Part shown: in pieces, positions 1 through 8,216 of the stretch | Numbering within the stretch: position 1 is the stretch's first letter | Layout: each line of letters opens with the position of its first letter | Source of the DNA: Acidimicrobiales bacterium | GTDB taxonomy: Bacteria > Actinomycetota > Acidimicrobiia > Acidimicrobiales > JAHWLA01 | Assembly (NCBI GenBank): GCA_035536915.1 | Contig: DATLNE010000044.1 | Coordinates: 124,001 to 188,000, forward strand | Length of the DNA: 64,000 nucleotides | Direction of reading: 5' to 3' | The notes under the pieces: generated by a model | Seen by the model: the letters and a program-made list of their open reading frames with translations, nothing else | Database searches by the model: none | What the model was told of the DNA's origin: nothing | Translations under genes and position numbers: made by a program

Positions 1-8
1 GAGGACGA

Positions 9-638
9 TCAGGGGCTTCCTTCATCCGGGGGGGCGAAGGGAGCCCCTGCCTTGCCCGGTCGCAACATCCCGCGCTCGGCGGCATCGGCCAGCAGCGACC
101 GCACCGTCTCGCCCAGCGCAGGTGCCGCCTCGGCGATCTGCGCATTGCGCGCCGTCACCGCGTCCAGCGACACGCCGTGCTCGACCCAGGCGCCCCCACC
201 GGCGGCGTGGTTGAGCAGCATCGGTTGCAACCGGTCGACGGCGGCGGCCAAACGGGCCTCGGCGGTGCGCCCCGCCTCGAACTCCTCCCACGCCTCTCGG
301 AACGCGCTCGCCTGGTCGTCGGGCAACAGCCCGAAGATGCGTTCGGCCGCGGCACGCTCGCCCTCGACGGCGGCCGCCCGGGCCACCTCGTCGTAGACCA
401 ACACGTCACCGGTGTCGATCTCCACCAAGTCGTGCACCAGGACCATGGTCAGCACCCGCACCACGTCGACGGCCTCCGCTGCGTGTTCGGCCAGCACCAG
501 CACGGCAAGGGCCAAGTGCCACATATGCTCGGCGTCGTTCTCCCGGCGCGACCCGTCGGCCAGTGGGTTCTGCCGCACCACCTGCTTCACCCGGTCGGCC
601 TCCAGCAGGAACTGGAGCTGGCGCTGCAAGCGGTCCAC
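9..638 (-). CDS. HD-domain phosphohydrolase (YfbR/HDDC2-like)
   Basis: HD-superfamily metal-dependent phosphohydrolase, most like the YfbR/HDDC2 group that dephosphorylates deoxynucleoside monophosphates. The sequence shows the metal-binding pattern: ENDAEHMWHLAL carries the first His, and VHDLVEIDTGD carries the His-Asp pair and downstream acidic residues. About 209 aa from the GTG at 638, which matches where the family normally begins (VDRLQRQLQFLLEADR). An ATG at 677 would lengthen it by 13 residues but overlap the upstream small membrane gene. The stop lies 9 nt from the window edge. Substrate is inferred from family only. Confidence 0.8.
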   Translation of the reverse strand: MDRLQRQLQFLLEADRVKQVVRQNPLADGSRRENDAEHMWHLALAVLVLAEHAAEAVDVVRVLTMVLVHDLVEIDTGDVLVYDEVARAAAVEGERAAAERIFGLLPDDQASAFREAWEEFEAGRTAEARLAAAVDRLQPMLLNHAAGGGAWVEHGVSLDAVTARNAQIAEAAPALGETVRSLLADAAERGMLRPGKAGAPFAPPDEGSP

Positions 639-646
639 CGGCGGTC

Positions 647-853
647 TCAGCCGGCGATCAGCGAGGCCAAGGCCCACAGGGCAGCGACGAGGCCGACGGC
701 GGCCATGGCCATGCTGCGGCCGATCGGGGCCCGCTCCAACTCCCCTTCGCGTGTGCGCTCGGGCGGGCGCACGACGGCCAGCGTGCTGCCCACGAACATG
801 GCGCCGCCCAAGGCAAGCACGAGGTAGGGCAGCAGGTCGTCACCGAGGAACAC
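647..853 (-). CDS. Small membrane protein, two TM segments
   Basis: A 68 aa protein from a GTG start, with hydrophobic segments at about residues 8-28 and 48-66 joined by a charged loop. It is not recognised as a named family. Its start lies 14 nt inside the end of the upstream EamA transporter gene, so the two are probably translationally coupled, and the HD hydrolase follows 8 nt after its stop. The high-GC third positions and tight packing support a real gene. Confidence 0.6.
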   Translation of the reverse strand: MFLGDDLLPYLVLALGGAMFVGSTLAVVRPPERTREGELERAPIGRSMAMAAVGLVAALWALASLIAG

Positions 854-1712
854 CGGTGGGCACCTCCAAAGCGGGCGGGGCAGCGGTCAGCACCACGATG
901 CCGGCCGCCACGATCAACAACCCACCCGCGGCGGTGGCGAGGGTCGGCCGCTGCCCCAGCACCGCCCAGCCGAGCACCACGGCCGATGCCGGCTCCAGGT
1001 AGCCGAACACGCCGGCCCGGGCCGTCGGCAGCACGGCGACGGCAGCGAGGTAGGCAGCAGTGGCGGCCGCCGTGTGCACCAGGCCGAGCACGACCAACCA
1101 CCCCCACGCCCACCTCGGCTCGCCCCAGTCGGCGGCGAGGGCGAGGGGCGCCAGCAGCGCCGCGGCACCGGCCATCTCCACAAACGTGGCCGACACCGCC
1201 CCCGCCTGTTGGGCCAACGGCTTGCCCACCACGATCACGAGTGCATAGGTGGCCGCTGCGAACACGGCCAGCGCCAGGCCGACGGGGTCGCCCGGGCCTT
1301 CCACCTCGGGGGCGGCGATGACGACGAAGCCGACGAGGGCGATGCCGAGGGCTCCGGCGGTGCGCCGTTCCACCCGCTCGCCGAGCAGGCGCCGGGCCAG
1401 CACGGCCATGCCTACCGGCGACAGGTAGATGACGAGGATGACCACGGCCACGGGCAGGCGTCGGTAGGCGGCGAACTGGGCCGACCAGTGCACGGCCAGG
1501 AGGGCGGCGGCCAGGGCGCTTCGGCCCGCGGGCAGGCCGGTGAGGCGCCGACGGCGCACGGCGAGCAGGACGCCGAGCCCCACGGCAGCGATGCCGACCC
1601 GGGAGAACACCAGGGCCACGGTGGGCACTTCGACCTTTCGGACCAGCAACGGGATCGTGCCCCACAGCACACAGGCGGCCACGGCGACGAACGAAGCCCG
1701 GCGGGCGTCCAC
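840..1712 (-). CDS. EamA-family transporter (drug/metabolite transporter superfamily)
   Basis: A 290 aa hydrophobic protein with about ten transmembrane segments in two repeated five-helix EamA halves (roughly residues 6-135 and 150-280), the length expected for DMT-superfamily exporters. Substrate cannot be predicted. The start is GTG at 1712; a TAGTCT hexamer on the minus strand at 1719-1724, six nt before the start, suggests a leaderless transcript. It heads a small unit with the two genes downstream on the minus strand. Confidence 0.85.
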   Translation of the reverse strand: MDARRASFVAVAACVLWGTIPLLVRKVEVPTVALVFSRVGIAAVGLGVLLAVRRRRLTGLPAGRSALAAALLAVHWSAQFAAYRRLPVAVVILVIYLSPVGMAVLARRLLGERVERRTAGALGIALVGFVVIAAPEVEGPGDPVGLALAVFAAATYALVIVVGKPLAQQAGAVSATFVEMAGAAALLAPLALAADWGEPRWAWGWLVVLGLVHTAAATAAYLAAVAVLPTARAGVFGYLEPASAVVLGWAVLGQRPTLATAAGGLLIVAAGIVVLTAAPPALEVPTGVPR

Positions 1713-1910
1713 GCCCGGAGACTACCTTTTGCCACTCTGTGTGGTGATTTTGCTCAACTCGGCGGTGCGGCGGGCCGACAGATTCGGGCAGCGGAGTTAC
1801 CCAGCAAGCTCCGCTGGAGGCAGGCGCGGGGGTCGAGGACCCTCCAAACCGATGCGGTGTCCCGCCGTGACGGCTCCCTTCTCTCGGCTCCCGCCCTGCC
1901 TCCCTGAGAC
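1713..1910. other. Intergenic region with long-range pairing
   Basis: About 200 bp between the receiver gene stop and the EamA start. The octamer gaggcagg near 1815-1822 pairs with cctgcctc near 1895-1902, enclosing about 70 nt. It could be the leader of the EamA gene or the terminator of the receiver gene, but the probable leaderless promoter at 1719-1724 argues against a long leader. No known riboswitch class was recognised. Confidence 0.3.
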
Positions 1911-2285
1911 TCAGCCGATCGAGCCGTAGACCGCCGTGCGCACCGCCCGCACCAAGGCGTCCGGGTCGAAGGGTTTCGTCATGTAGTCGCATGCGCCGGC
2001 GGCGAACGCCCGGGTGATGTCGGCGTCGTCCGTCTTGCACGTGAGCATGATCACCGCGGTCTCCGGCGCGAGGTGGCGTCGCCTCCGTTCGGCCAGGACG
2101 TCGTGGCCGGAGAGCCCCGGCATCATGATGTCGAGCACGACGGCGTCGGCGGGCTCGGCGGCCAGCCGTTCCAAGGCGAGGCTGCCGTCGGGCGCCTCGT
2201 CGACGTCCATGCCCGCCAGTTCCAAGGCCATCACGGCCACGCACCGGGCGACGGGGTTGTCGTCGACGACGAGCACGCGCGTCAT
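1911..2285 (-). CDS. Stand-alone response-regulator receiver protein
   Basis: A 124 aa single CheY-like receiver domain without an output domain. Visible residues are the acidic pair D8-D9, phosphoacceptor D52 in the context VLDIMMPG, switch T82 and conserved K104 in TKPF. All catalytic positions are present, so it should accept a phosphoryl group and signal by protein-protein contact. No histidine kinase is encoded in the window. It is divergent from the DUF4388 gene about 100 bp away; DUF4388 proteins often accompany receiver-type signalling, so a joint role is plausible but unproven. Confidence 0.88.
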   Translation of the reverse strand: MTRVLVVDDNPVARCVAVMALELAGMDVDEAPDGSLALERLAAEPADAVVLDIMMPGLSGHDVLAERRRRHLAPETAVIMLTCKTDDADITRAFAAGACDYMTKPFDPDALVRAVRTAVYGSIG

Positions 2286-2382
2286 GCGCGCCTATCGGCA
2301 GCTTGCCGCCTCGGCGTGAACAAACGGCCGAAGCGGACATTTCTGCGGTCAACCAGGAGGCGGTGCGCTCCGACAGGAAGGT

Positions 2383-3036
2383 GTGGCCTCCGACCCGCCC
2401 GCCCTCACCGGCACGCTTGTCGACTTCCGCCCCCGCACGCTGCTGCACTTCCTGGGGCTGACCGGCAAGAGCGGGGTGCTGCGCGTCGACGACATCGCCG
2501 TGTCGTTCCGCAACGGCCGGGTGCTGGGTGACGACGCGGTCGACGAGGTCGTGCGCATGCTGCGCACGCCGCAAGGTCGGTTCCGCTTCGAGGAGTCGGC
2601 CACCGTCGGCGGCGACGTCTTCGGCCGGCACATCGCCGAGGTCTTGGCCGAGGCAGGCGAGGCGGTCATGGACTGGGAAGAGGTCGCCCAGGTGGTGCCG
2701 TCGATGGCGGTGGTGGTGACCCTGTCCCACGGCGACGACGACGTGCACCTGTCGGCCGACGCCTGGACGTTGAGCACGGCCGTGGCCGCCGGGCACACCA
2801 CGCCCGCGCAGTTGATGACGCAACTCGGCTGGCCCGCCCTGCGGGTGTGCCGGGCCGTAAGCGAGTTGGTCACCGGGGGGCGCGCCGCGGTGGCACCGCC
2901 GGTGCGGGAGCGGCGAGCCAGCCTGCGGGGCCGGGCCGAGACCATCCTCACGGCGACGACAGAACGCCCACTGTGGCCTGGCCACGGCCAGAGCGAGTCG
3001 CGTTGGCGCACCCCGTGGCACGACGCCGGCTACTAG
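2383..3036 (+). CDS. DUF4388 domain protein
   Basis: A 217 aa cytoplasmic protein. The N-terminal part (about residues 8-95) reads as DUF4388 (ALTGTLVDFRP, then TGKSGVLRV and FRNGRVLG), the putative regulatory domain often called PATAN and linked to two-component signalling. The rest resembles a short winged-helix-like segment with a basic C-terminal tail. The start is GTG at 2383; AGGAGG at 2355-2360 is too far upstream to be its ribosome site and aggaag at 2375-2380 is very close, so the start is uncertain. The stop is 7 nt from the convergent dnaB end. Confidence 0.7.
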   Translation: MASDPPALTGTLVDFRPRTLLHFLGLTGKSGVLRVDDIAVSFRNGRVLGDDAVDEVVRMLRTPQGRFRFEESATVGGDVFGRHIAEVLAEAGEAVMDWEEVAQVVPSMAVVVTLSHGDDDVHLSADAWTLSTAVAAGHTTPAQLMTQLGWPALRVCRAVSELVTGGRAAVAPPVRERRASLRGRAETILTATTERPLWPGHGQSESRWRTPWHDAGY

Positions 3037-3043
3037 TCGAGCG

Positions 3044-4411
3044 CTAGACCCGGGCCATGTTGGCGAACTTGGTGTAGTGGTCGAGGAAGGCCAGCTGGGT
3101 GGTGCCGGTCGGTCCCGAGCGGTGCTTGGAGACGATGACCTCGGCCGTGCCCCGGTCGGGTGACTCGCTGTTGTAGACCTCGTCGCGGTAGAGGAACATC
3201 ACCACGTCGGCGTCCTGTTCGAGGGCGCCCGACTCTCGCAGGTCGGCCAGCTGGGGGCGCTTGTCGGCCCGCATCTCCAACTGCCGGGACAGCTGGGAGA
3301 GGGCGATGACGGGCACGCTTAGCTCGCGGGCGAGGATCTTGAGCCCTCGGCTGATCTCGGAGATCTCCACCTGGCGGTTCTCGGCGTTGGAGCGGCCCGA
3401 CATCAGCTGGAGGTAGTCGATGATGACGAGGCCCAGGCCCTCGCGGCTCTTGAGGCGCCGGGCCTTGGCCCGGATGTCCATGACCGTGATCATGGGGTTG
3501 TCGTCGATGTAGATGGGGGCCTCGCCCAGGCGGCCCACGGCGTGGCTGATCTTGCCCCAGTCGGAGTCGTGCAGGCGGCCGTTGCGCATGCGGCTGGCCT
3601 CCACCCGGGCCTCGGCGCAGATGAGGCGCTGGGTGATCTCCAGGTGGCTCATCTCCAAGGAGAAGATGAGGGTCGGGGTGTTGCCCTCCATGGCCGCGTG
3701 CGCTGCGATGTTGAGAGCGAAGGAGGTCTTTCCCATGGCGGGGCGGGCGCCCACGATCAGCAGGTTGGAGGGCTGCAGGCCGCTCAGGCGGTCGTCGAGG
3801 TCGGTGAAGCCGGTGGGCACGCCGGTGATCGACTCGCCCCGGTCGTAGAGGGCTTCGAGGCGGTCGAGGCTGGCGGCCAGCAGGTCGCGCAGCGGCTTGG
3901 TGGTATCGGTGACCCGGCGCTGGGCCACCTCGAAGACCATCGACTCGGCCCGGTCGACGGCGGCCTCGACGTCGTCGGGCACGTCGTAGCCGAGCTCGGC
4001 GATCTCGCCCGCCACGCCGATGAGCCGGCGCAGGAGGGCGTGCTCCTCGACGATGCGGGCGTAGCGCGCCGCGTTGGAGATGGCCGGGGTGTTGGCCTGG
4101 AGCGAGACCAGCGTGGCCGAGCCGCCGATGTGGTCGAGCAGGTCGGCCCGGCGCAGTTCGTCGGACACGGTGACCGGGTCGACGGGCTCGCCCTGGCCGT
4201 AGAGGGAGGTGATGGCCTCGAACACGTGGCCGTGGGCCGGCTTGTAGAAGTCGTCGGCGCCGACGATCTGGACCGCGTCGACGATGGCGTCGCGCGACAG
4301 GAGCATGGCGCCGAGCAGGGACTCCTCGGCTTGGAGGTTGTGGGGCGGGACACGGGGCTTGGAGGACGCCTGTTGTTGCCGCCGACGAGCTTCTTCGATC
4401 GATTGGACCAT
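3044..4411 (-). CDS. dnaB: Replicative DNA helicase DnaB
   Basis: The 455 aa hexameric replication-fork helicase. The N-terminal DnaB domain (VPPHNLQAEESLLGAML) is followed by the RecA-like ATPase with Walker A GARPAMGKTS, Walker B region LGLVIIDYLQLM and the conserved LSQLSRQLE and SGALEQDADVV motifs. No intein interrupts it, unlike M. tuberculosis dnaB. It lies downstream of the rpsF-ssb-rpsR-rplI operon, as in mycobacteria, but is separated from it by a 45 bp palindrome. ATG start at 4411, preceded by a GAGGG ribosome site. Confidence 0.97.
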   Translation of the reverse strand: MVQSIEEARRRQQQASSKPRVPPHNLQAEESLLGAMLLSRDAIVDAVQIVGADDFYKPAHGHVFEAITSLYGQGEPVDPVTVSDELRRADLLDHIGGSATLVSLQANTPAISNAARYARIVEEHALLRRLIGVAGEIAELGYDVPDDVEAAVDRAESMVFEVAQRRVTDTTKPLRDLLAASLDRLEALYDRGESITGVPTGFTDLDDRLSGLQPSNLLIVGARPAMGKTSFALNIAAHAAMEGNTPTLIFSLEMSHLEITQRLICAEARVEASRMRNGRLHDSDWGKISHAVGRLGEAPIYIDDNPMITVMDIRAKARRLKSREGLGLVIIDYLQLMSGRSNAENRQVEISEISRGLKILARELSVPVIALSQLSRQLEMRADKRPQLADLRESGALEQDADVVMFLYRDEVYNSESPDRGTAEVIVSKHRSGPTGTTQLAFLDHYTKFANMARV

Positions 4412-4548
4412 GGGTGACCCTCAGTAGACAGGGCCGAGCCTGTGGGGAGGAAGAGGACGACGTTGGGGATTTGCCGCCAAGTTGTGCACACCCCTGAGGA
4501 TGACGAGCGGGTGTGACAATTTTCCCGCCGCCCGACCCCGGACGCGAC

Positions 4549-4593
4549 GTTGCACCGGTTTCGTTGCGGATTCCGCAACGAAACCGGTGCAAC
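4549..4593. terminator. Perfect 45 bp palindrome, probable terminator of the rplI operon
   Basis: Two perfect 22 nt inverted arms around a single T form an uninterrupted hairpin immediately after the rplI stop. Neither strand has a following T tract, as is common for actinobacterial terminators. It separates the ribosomal operon from dnaB. Confidence 0.6.
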
Positions 4594-4605
4594 TTCAGCA
4601 GGAGT

Positions 4606-5052
4606 TCAGCTGGCGACGACCTCCACGGTCACCGGGAACTGCACATCGCTGTGCAGCTTCACGGGGACGTGGTGGGTGCCCAGCGTCTTGATGGGCTCGT
4701 CGAGCTGCAGCTTGCGCCGGTCGAGCTCCACGCCCGCCTGCTCGGTCACCGCGGCGATGATGTCGGCCGCCGTCACCGAGCCGAAGAGCTTGCCCTCGGC
4801 CCCGGCCTTGGCCGGGATGCGGATTGTCTTGGGGACGAGCGTGCGGGCCACCACCTCGGCCGACTCCCGGTCCTTGGCGTCCTTGAGGTCGCGGGACCGG
4901 CGCATGGCCTCGGCCTGGGCCTGCACCCCGGGGGTGGCCTTGATGGCCCGCCCCTTGGGGATGAGGAAGTTGCGGGCGTAGCCGTCGGCGACCTCGAGGA
5001 TGTCGCCCTTCTTGCCGACGCCGTCGACATCGGTGCGCAGGACGATCCGCAT
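4606..5052 (-). CDS. rplI: 50S ribosomal protein L9
   Basis: A 148 aa bL9. The N-terminal RNA-binding domain reads [25 protein letters not shown], the family signature, followed by a helical linker and the C-terminal domain. ATG at 5052 overlaps the rpsR stop as TGATG, so translation is coupled; a GTG one codon upstream is possible. Last gene of rpsF-ssb-rpsR-rplI. Confidence 0.97.
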   Translation of the reverse strand: MRIVLRTDVDGVGKKGDILEVADGYARNFLIPKGRAIKATPGVQAQAEAMRRSRDLKDAKDRESAEVVARTLVPKTIRIPAKAGAEGKLFGSVTAADIIAAVTEQAGVELDRRKLQLDEPIKTLGTHHVPVKLHSDVQFPVTVEVVAS

Positions 5053-5531
5053 CACTCGGCCGCCTCGTCGTCACCGCCGCCGGCCGCCACCAGCGCATCG
5101 CCGATCGGCTCGGCGACGATGTCGTCGCCGTCGAGCGTCACGTCGTCGGGCAGGTCCTCGGCCACCACGTCGGCCGCCGCCTCGTCACGACGGTCGGGGC
5201 GAGGCCCGCGGTCGCCACGATCCCCGCGGCCACCGCGGCCACCGGAACGCTCGGCCACCGTGCGCTGCAGGTACGGCAGCAAGGCCAGCTCACGCGACGT
5301 CTTGATGGCCACGGCCACGTCACGCTGGTGCTGCGAGCAGTTGCCGGTGACCCGACGGGCGCGGATCTTGCCCCGGTCCGACATGAACCGGCGCAGCAGG
5401 TTCACGTCCTTGTAGTCGACCCAGTCGATCTTGTCCTTGCAGAAGACGCAGACCTTCTTCTTGCCGCCGCGGCGGCGGTCGTCCTTGGGGGCCCGCTTGG
5501 TGCCCCGGTCGCGATCGTTGCTTCGTGCCAC
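5052..5531 (-). CDS. rpsR: 30S ribosomal protein S18 with acidic C-terminal extension
   Basis: The bS18 core occupies about residues 25-90 ([15 protein letters not shown], then [12 protein letters not shown] and [11 protein letters not shown]). The Cys-x2-Cys plus later Cys/His makes it the zinc-binding (C+) form. The protein is 159 aa, roughly twice the usual length: after the core comes an RGD/GGR-rich stretch and then an Asp/Glu/Ala tail of about 45 residues. GTG at 5531 overlaps the ssb stop as TAGTG, with GAGGAG 8 nt upstream. Confidence 0.95.
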   Translation of the reverse strand: MARSNDRDRGTKRAPKDDRRRGGKKKVCVFCKDKIDWVDYKDVNLLRRFMSDRGKIRARRVTGNCSQHQRDVAVAIKTSRELALLPYLQRTVAERSGGRGGRGDRGDRGPRPDRRDEAAADVVAEDLPDDVTLDGDDIVAEPIGDALVAAGGGDDEAAE

Positions 5532-6025
5532 TAGAAAGGCTCCTCGTCGTACCCGTAGCCGCCGGCAGGCGGCTCGTTGGCTCCGGCAGGACGGCCGCCG
5601 CCGCCCTGGCCGCCGCCGCCACCTTGGCCGCCGCCACCGCCGCCGCCCTCACCGGGGCCGCGGCGCTCGTTCTTGGTCACGGTGGCCGTTGCCCACCGGA
5701 GGCTGGGGCCGATCTCGTCGGCCACCACCTCGATCTTCGAGCGCTTCTCGCCGTCCTGCGTCTCCCACGACCGCTGCTCGAGGCGGCCGGTCACGATGAC
5801 TCGCGACCCTCGGGTGATCGACTCGCTGGCGTTCTCTGCCATCTCCCGCCAGCAGACGACGTCGAAGAACGAAACTGCTTCCTCCCACTCGCCCGACTGC
5901 CGGTTCTGCCAGCGGCGGTTCACGGCCAGCCCGAAGGACGCCGTGGCCTGCCCGCTGGGGGTGAACCGCAACTCGGGGTCGCGGGTGACGTTGCCCACCA
6001 GGGTCACACTGTTGCCGTTGCTCAT
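5531..6025 (-). CDS. ssb: Single-stranded DNA-binding protein
   Basis: A 164 aa SSB. The OB fold spans about residues 3-108 ([20 protein letters not shown], then FFDVVCWR and [13 protein letters not shown]). A Gly/Gln-rich flexible linker follows and the tail is acidic, ending in YDEEPF, close to the canonical DDIPF tip that recruits replication and repair partners. The ATG at 6025 was chosen because the fold begins directly after it; the longer upstream frame is rpsF shadow. It sits between rpsF and rpsR. Confidence 0.96.
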   Translation of the reverse strand: MSNGNSVTLVGNVTRDPELRFTPSGQATASFGLAVNRRWQNRQSGEWEEAVSFFDVVCWREMAENASESITRGSRVIVTGRLEQRSWETQDGEKRSKIEVVADEIGPSLRWATATVTKNERRGPGEGGGGGGGQGGGGGQGGGGRPAGANEPPAGGYGYDEEPF

Positions 6026-6029
6026 GTGC

Positions 6030-6404
6030 TCACGCTCCGTTCGCTGGGGCGCCCGCCTCGGCGGGGGCCTCACCTGCTGAAGGGGCCGGCGGGGGCGCCG
6101 TGCGGCGGCCGGCCACGTGCTCCGGCAGGCGGATGATCTTGTGGCGGATCACCTCGTCTGCGAGGGAGAGCATGCGGTCGAGCTCGGCCATGGCCGCAGG
6201 CTCGCCCGTCGTCTCCATGAGGACGTAGTAGCCCTCGGTGCGGTGGTTGAGCTCGTACGCCAGCCGACGCTTCCCCCAGGTCTCGACACGACCGGGGTTG
6301 GCATCACGCGACCGGAGGAGCTCAGTGGCCCGGTCGACAACGCTGCGGATGACGTCCTCTTCGAGGGCGGCATCGAGGATGACCATGACTTCGTAGGGCC
6401 GCAA
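6030..6404 (-). CDS. rpsF: 30S ribosomal protein S6
   Basis: A 124 aa bS6, beginning RPYEVMVILDAALEED and containing WGKRRLAYELNHRTEGYYVLM. The TTG at 6404 is chosen because GGAGG lies 10 nt upstream and the family begins there; a longer ATG frame from 6434 would add a non-conserved GPQGG stretch. The C-terminus has an Ala/Pro/Glu-rich tail. First gene of the ribosomal operon. Confidence 0.95.
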   Translation of the reverse strand: MRPYEVMVILDAALEEDVIRSVVDRATELLRSRDANPGRVETWGKRRLAYELNHRTEGYYVLMETTGEPAAMAELDRMLSLADEVIRHKIIRLPEHVAGRRTAPPPAPSAGEAPAEAGAPANGA

Positions 6405-6433
6405 AGGCCTGGTACCTCCCTGTGGACCCGGCA

Positions 6434-6465
6434 CCGAGTGCTCGGGGCCCCCGGCGGTCGGGGGC
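6434..6465. terminator. Tandem GC hairpins downstream of the DUF192 gene
   Basis: Two adjacent hairpins: CCGAG/CTCGG with a 2 nt loop at 6434-6445, and GCCCCCG/CGGGGGC with a 5 nt loop at 6447-6465. They lie between the DUF192 stop and the rpsF start and may end transcription from the panB unit. Confidence 0.45.
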
Positions 6466-6498
6466 AGGGTGTTCAGTTGAACCGGGCCATGGTACCGG

Positions 6499-7080
6499 TC
6501 AGGCGCAGGCGGACGCCACGGCTGCTTTCGACCCCGGCCCGATGCCCAGCGCGCCGGCCCGGCCCTTGGGCACTTCGACGGCGATGCGGTAGGCGCCCGC
6601 CGGCTTGTACGGCGGGCACGAGACGACGGCCTGCGGGCACGGGTCCATGTCGGCCGACGACACGAACGACCCGTCGGCCCGGTACCACGCCACCGTCAAC
6701 GGCAGCGGGGTGTTCTTCATGTGGAAGCCGTGGTCGACGTCGCTCTGGTAGACGAACGCCATGCCCGCGTACGGGCCGAGGTCGGTGCGCTCCATCAGGC
6801 CCCGGGCCCGCTCCTCGGCGTCGTCGGCCACCAGCACGCAGTGCACCTGCTCGCGCCCGTCGGCGGCGGTGACCCGCAGGGCCACGGACTCCTCGCCTGC
6901 GAAGGTCGGGTCGGCCGGCCCGTTGGCGCCCACGGCGAGGAAGCCGAGGAAGGTCAGGGCCAGGAGGACGCCGATGATCCACCACAGGGCGCGCCGCCCT
7001 GTCTCGGTGCTGAACCAGGCCAACGTGCGCCGGAGGCCGGGCGGGAGGGACTCGGGGAGCTCGACTGGGCTGCTCGTCAC
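6499..7080 (-). CDS. DUF192 protein with N-terminal membrane anchor
   Basis: A 193 aa protein. A hydrophobic segment (about residues 33-53, WWIIGVLLALTFLGFLAVGA) is followed by a DUF192 domain with its family hallmarks (ARGLMERTDL, GMAFVY, HGFHMKNTPLPL and YRADGSFV). DUF192 proteins are small beta-barrel-like proteins of unsettled function, usually exported. The start is GTG at 7080, 4 nt after the panB stop, so it is in the panB operon. Confidence 0.85.
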   Translation of the reverse strand: MTSSPVELPESLPPGLRRTLAWFSTETGRRALWWIIGVLLALTFLGFLAVGANGPADPTFAGEESVALRVTAADGREQVHCVLVADDAEERARGLMERTDLGPYAGMAFVYQSDVDHGFHMKNTPLPLTVAWYRADGSFVSSADMDPCPQAVVSCPPYKPAGAYRIAVEVPKGRAGALGIGPGSKAAVASACA

Positions 7081-7084
7081 GCGG

Positions 7085-7957
7085 TCATGCTGACACGGCG
7101 TCGGCGCCGCTGCCGTAGAGGCCGAGCACCCGGGCCGTCTCGTCGGAGAGGTGGTAGCTCTCGGCGTCCGACGGGAAGGCGCCGGTGCGCACGTCGTCGG
7201 CATAGGCCGCCACCGCCGCCACCGCGTCGGCCTTCAAGCCGGCGTAGCGGCGCACGAACTTCGGCAGCACCCGGTCTTCGAGGCCGAGCACGTCGTGGAA
7301 GACGAGCACCTGGCCGTCGCACCACGGGCCTGCGCCGATGCCGATGGTGGGGATGTCGACGGCCTCGGTCACCATGCGGGCCACGGCGTCGGGCACGCCT
7401 TCGAGCACGAGGGCGAAGCAGCCCGCCTCGGCCAGGGCCAAGGCGTCGTCGACCAGGGCAGCGGCGGCGTCGGCGTCCTTGCCCTGCACCTTGAAGCCGC
7501 CCATGGCGTGCACCGACTGCGGGGTCAGGCCGATGTGGCCCATGACCGGGATCTCGGCGTCGACCAGGGCGGCCACATGGGCGACCCGCTTGCGACCGCC
7601 TTCCAGCTTCACCGACTGGGCGCCCGCCCGGATGAGGGTCGCGGCGTTGCGCACGGTGTCCTCGATGCTCACGTGGTAGCTCAGCCAGGGCAGGTCGGCC
7701 ACGATCAGCGGCCGGGGCTTGGCCCGGGCCACCGCCGCGGTGTGGTGCGCCATGTCGGCCACCGTCACCTGGAGGGTGTCGTCGTAGCCGAGCACCACCA
7801 TGGCGAGGGAGTCGCCCACCAGGATGAGGTCGACGCCTGCTTCATCGGCGATGCGGGCACCGGGGGCGTCGTAAGCGGTGACCATGACGAGCGGCTCGCC
7901 GCCCTTGCGGGCGCGGACTGCGGGGACGGTGATGGGCGACGTGCGTGCAGCGGCCAT
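7085..7957 (-). CDS. panB: 3-methyl-2-oxobutanoate hydroxymethyltransferase
   Basis: A 290 aa ketopantoate hydroxymethyltransferase, the first committed step of pantothenate and CoA synthesis (5,10-methylene-THF plus alpha-ketoisovalerate). Conserved segments seen are MVTAYDAPGARIADEAG, LVGDSLAMVVLGYDDT, the Mg-binding region GAQSVKLEGG, VMGHIGLTPQS and GIGAGPWCDGQVLV. ATG at 7957 has an AGGAGG site 9 nt upstream. Other pan genes are not in the window. Confidence 0.96.
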   Translation of the reverse strand: MAAARTSPITVPAVRARKGGEPLVMVTAYDAPGARIADEAGVDLILVGDSLAMVVLGYDDTLQVTVADMAHHTAAVARAKPRPLIVADLPWLSYHVSIEDTVRNAATLIRAGAQSVKLEGGRKRVAHVAALVDAEIPVMGHIGLTPQSVHAMGGFKVQGKDADAAAALVDDALALAEAGCFALVLEGVPDAVARMVTEAVDIPTIGIGAGPWCDGQVLVFHDVLGLEDRVLPKFVRRYAGLKADAVAAVAAYADDVRTGAFPSDAESYHLSDETARVLGLYGSGADAVSA

Positions 7958-8042
7958 GTCGCTTGGCCTCCTTTTCCCGTCCAGTGCCCCTCGGCTACCG
8001 GCGGTACCTCCAGTGTGAGCCTGCGGGGCTACCGTTCGCAAC

Positions 8043-8216
8043 ATGGAGCGGGTCTGCGAGAACTGTGCCCGGGAGGACGACGACCTGGTGCTGGTCAGCC
8101 GGGTCTACGTGGTGCCCGAGAGTTGGGACACAGCGGGCTCGTCGACCACCGTGCCGGGCGGTGAGCTGTGGTGCTTCTCGTGCCGCTCGATGTACCCCCA
8201 CGAGGTCGTCGACTGA
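8043..8216 (+). CDS. Small CxxC protein, zinc-ribbon-like
   Basis: A 57 aa protein too short for many gene callers. Two CxxC pairs (CENC at residues 5-8 and CFSC near residue 47) suggest a zinc ribbon. ATG at 8043 follows a TACCGT hexamer at 8030-8035 by 7 nt, indicating a leaderless gene divergent from panB. Its TGA overlaps a CTG in the frame of the next gene. Function unknown. Confidence 0.6.
   Translation: MERVCENCAREDDDLVLVSRVYVVPESWDTAGSSTTVPGGELWCFSCRSMYPHEVVD

Noticed and set aside
658-3021. 787-codon minus-strand frame across several genes
   Set aside because: Runs through EamA, receiver and DUF4388 genes in the wrong frame or strand; Arg/Pro-rich shadow.
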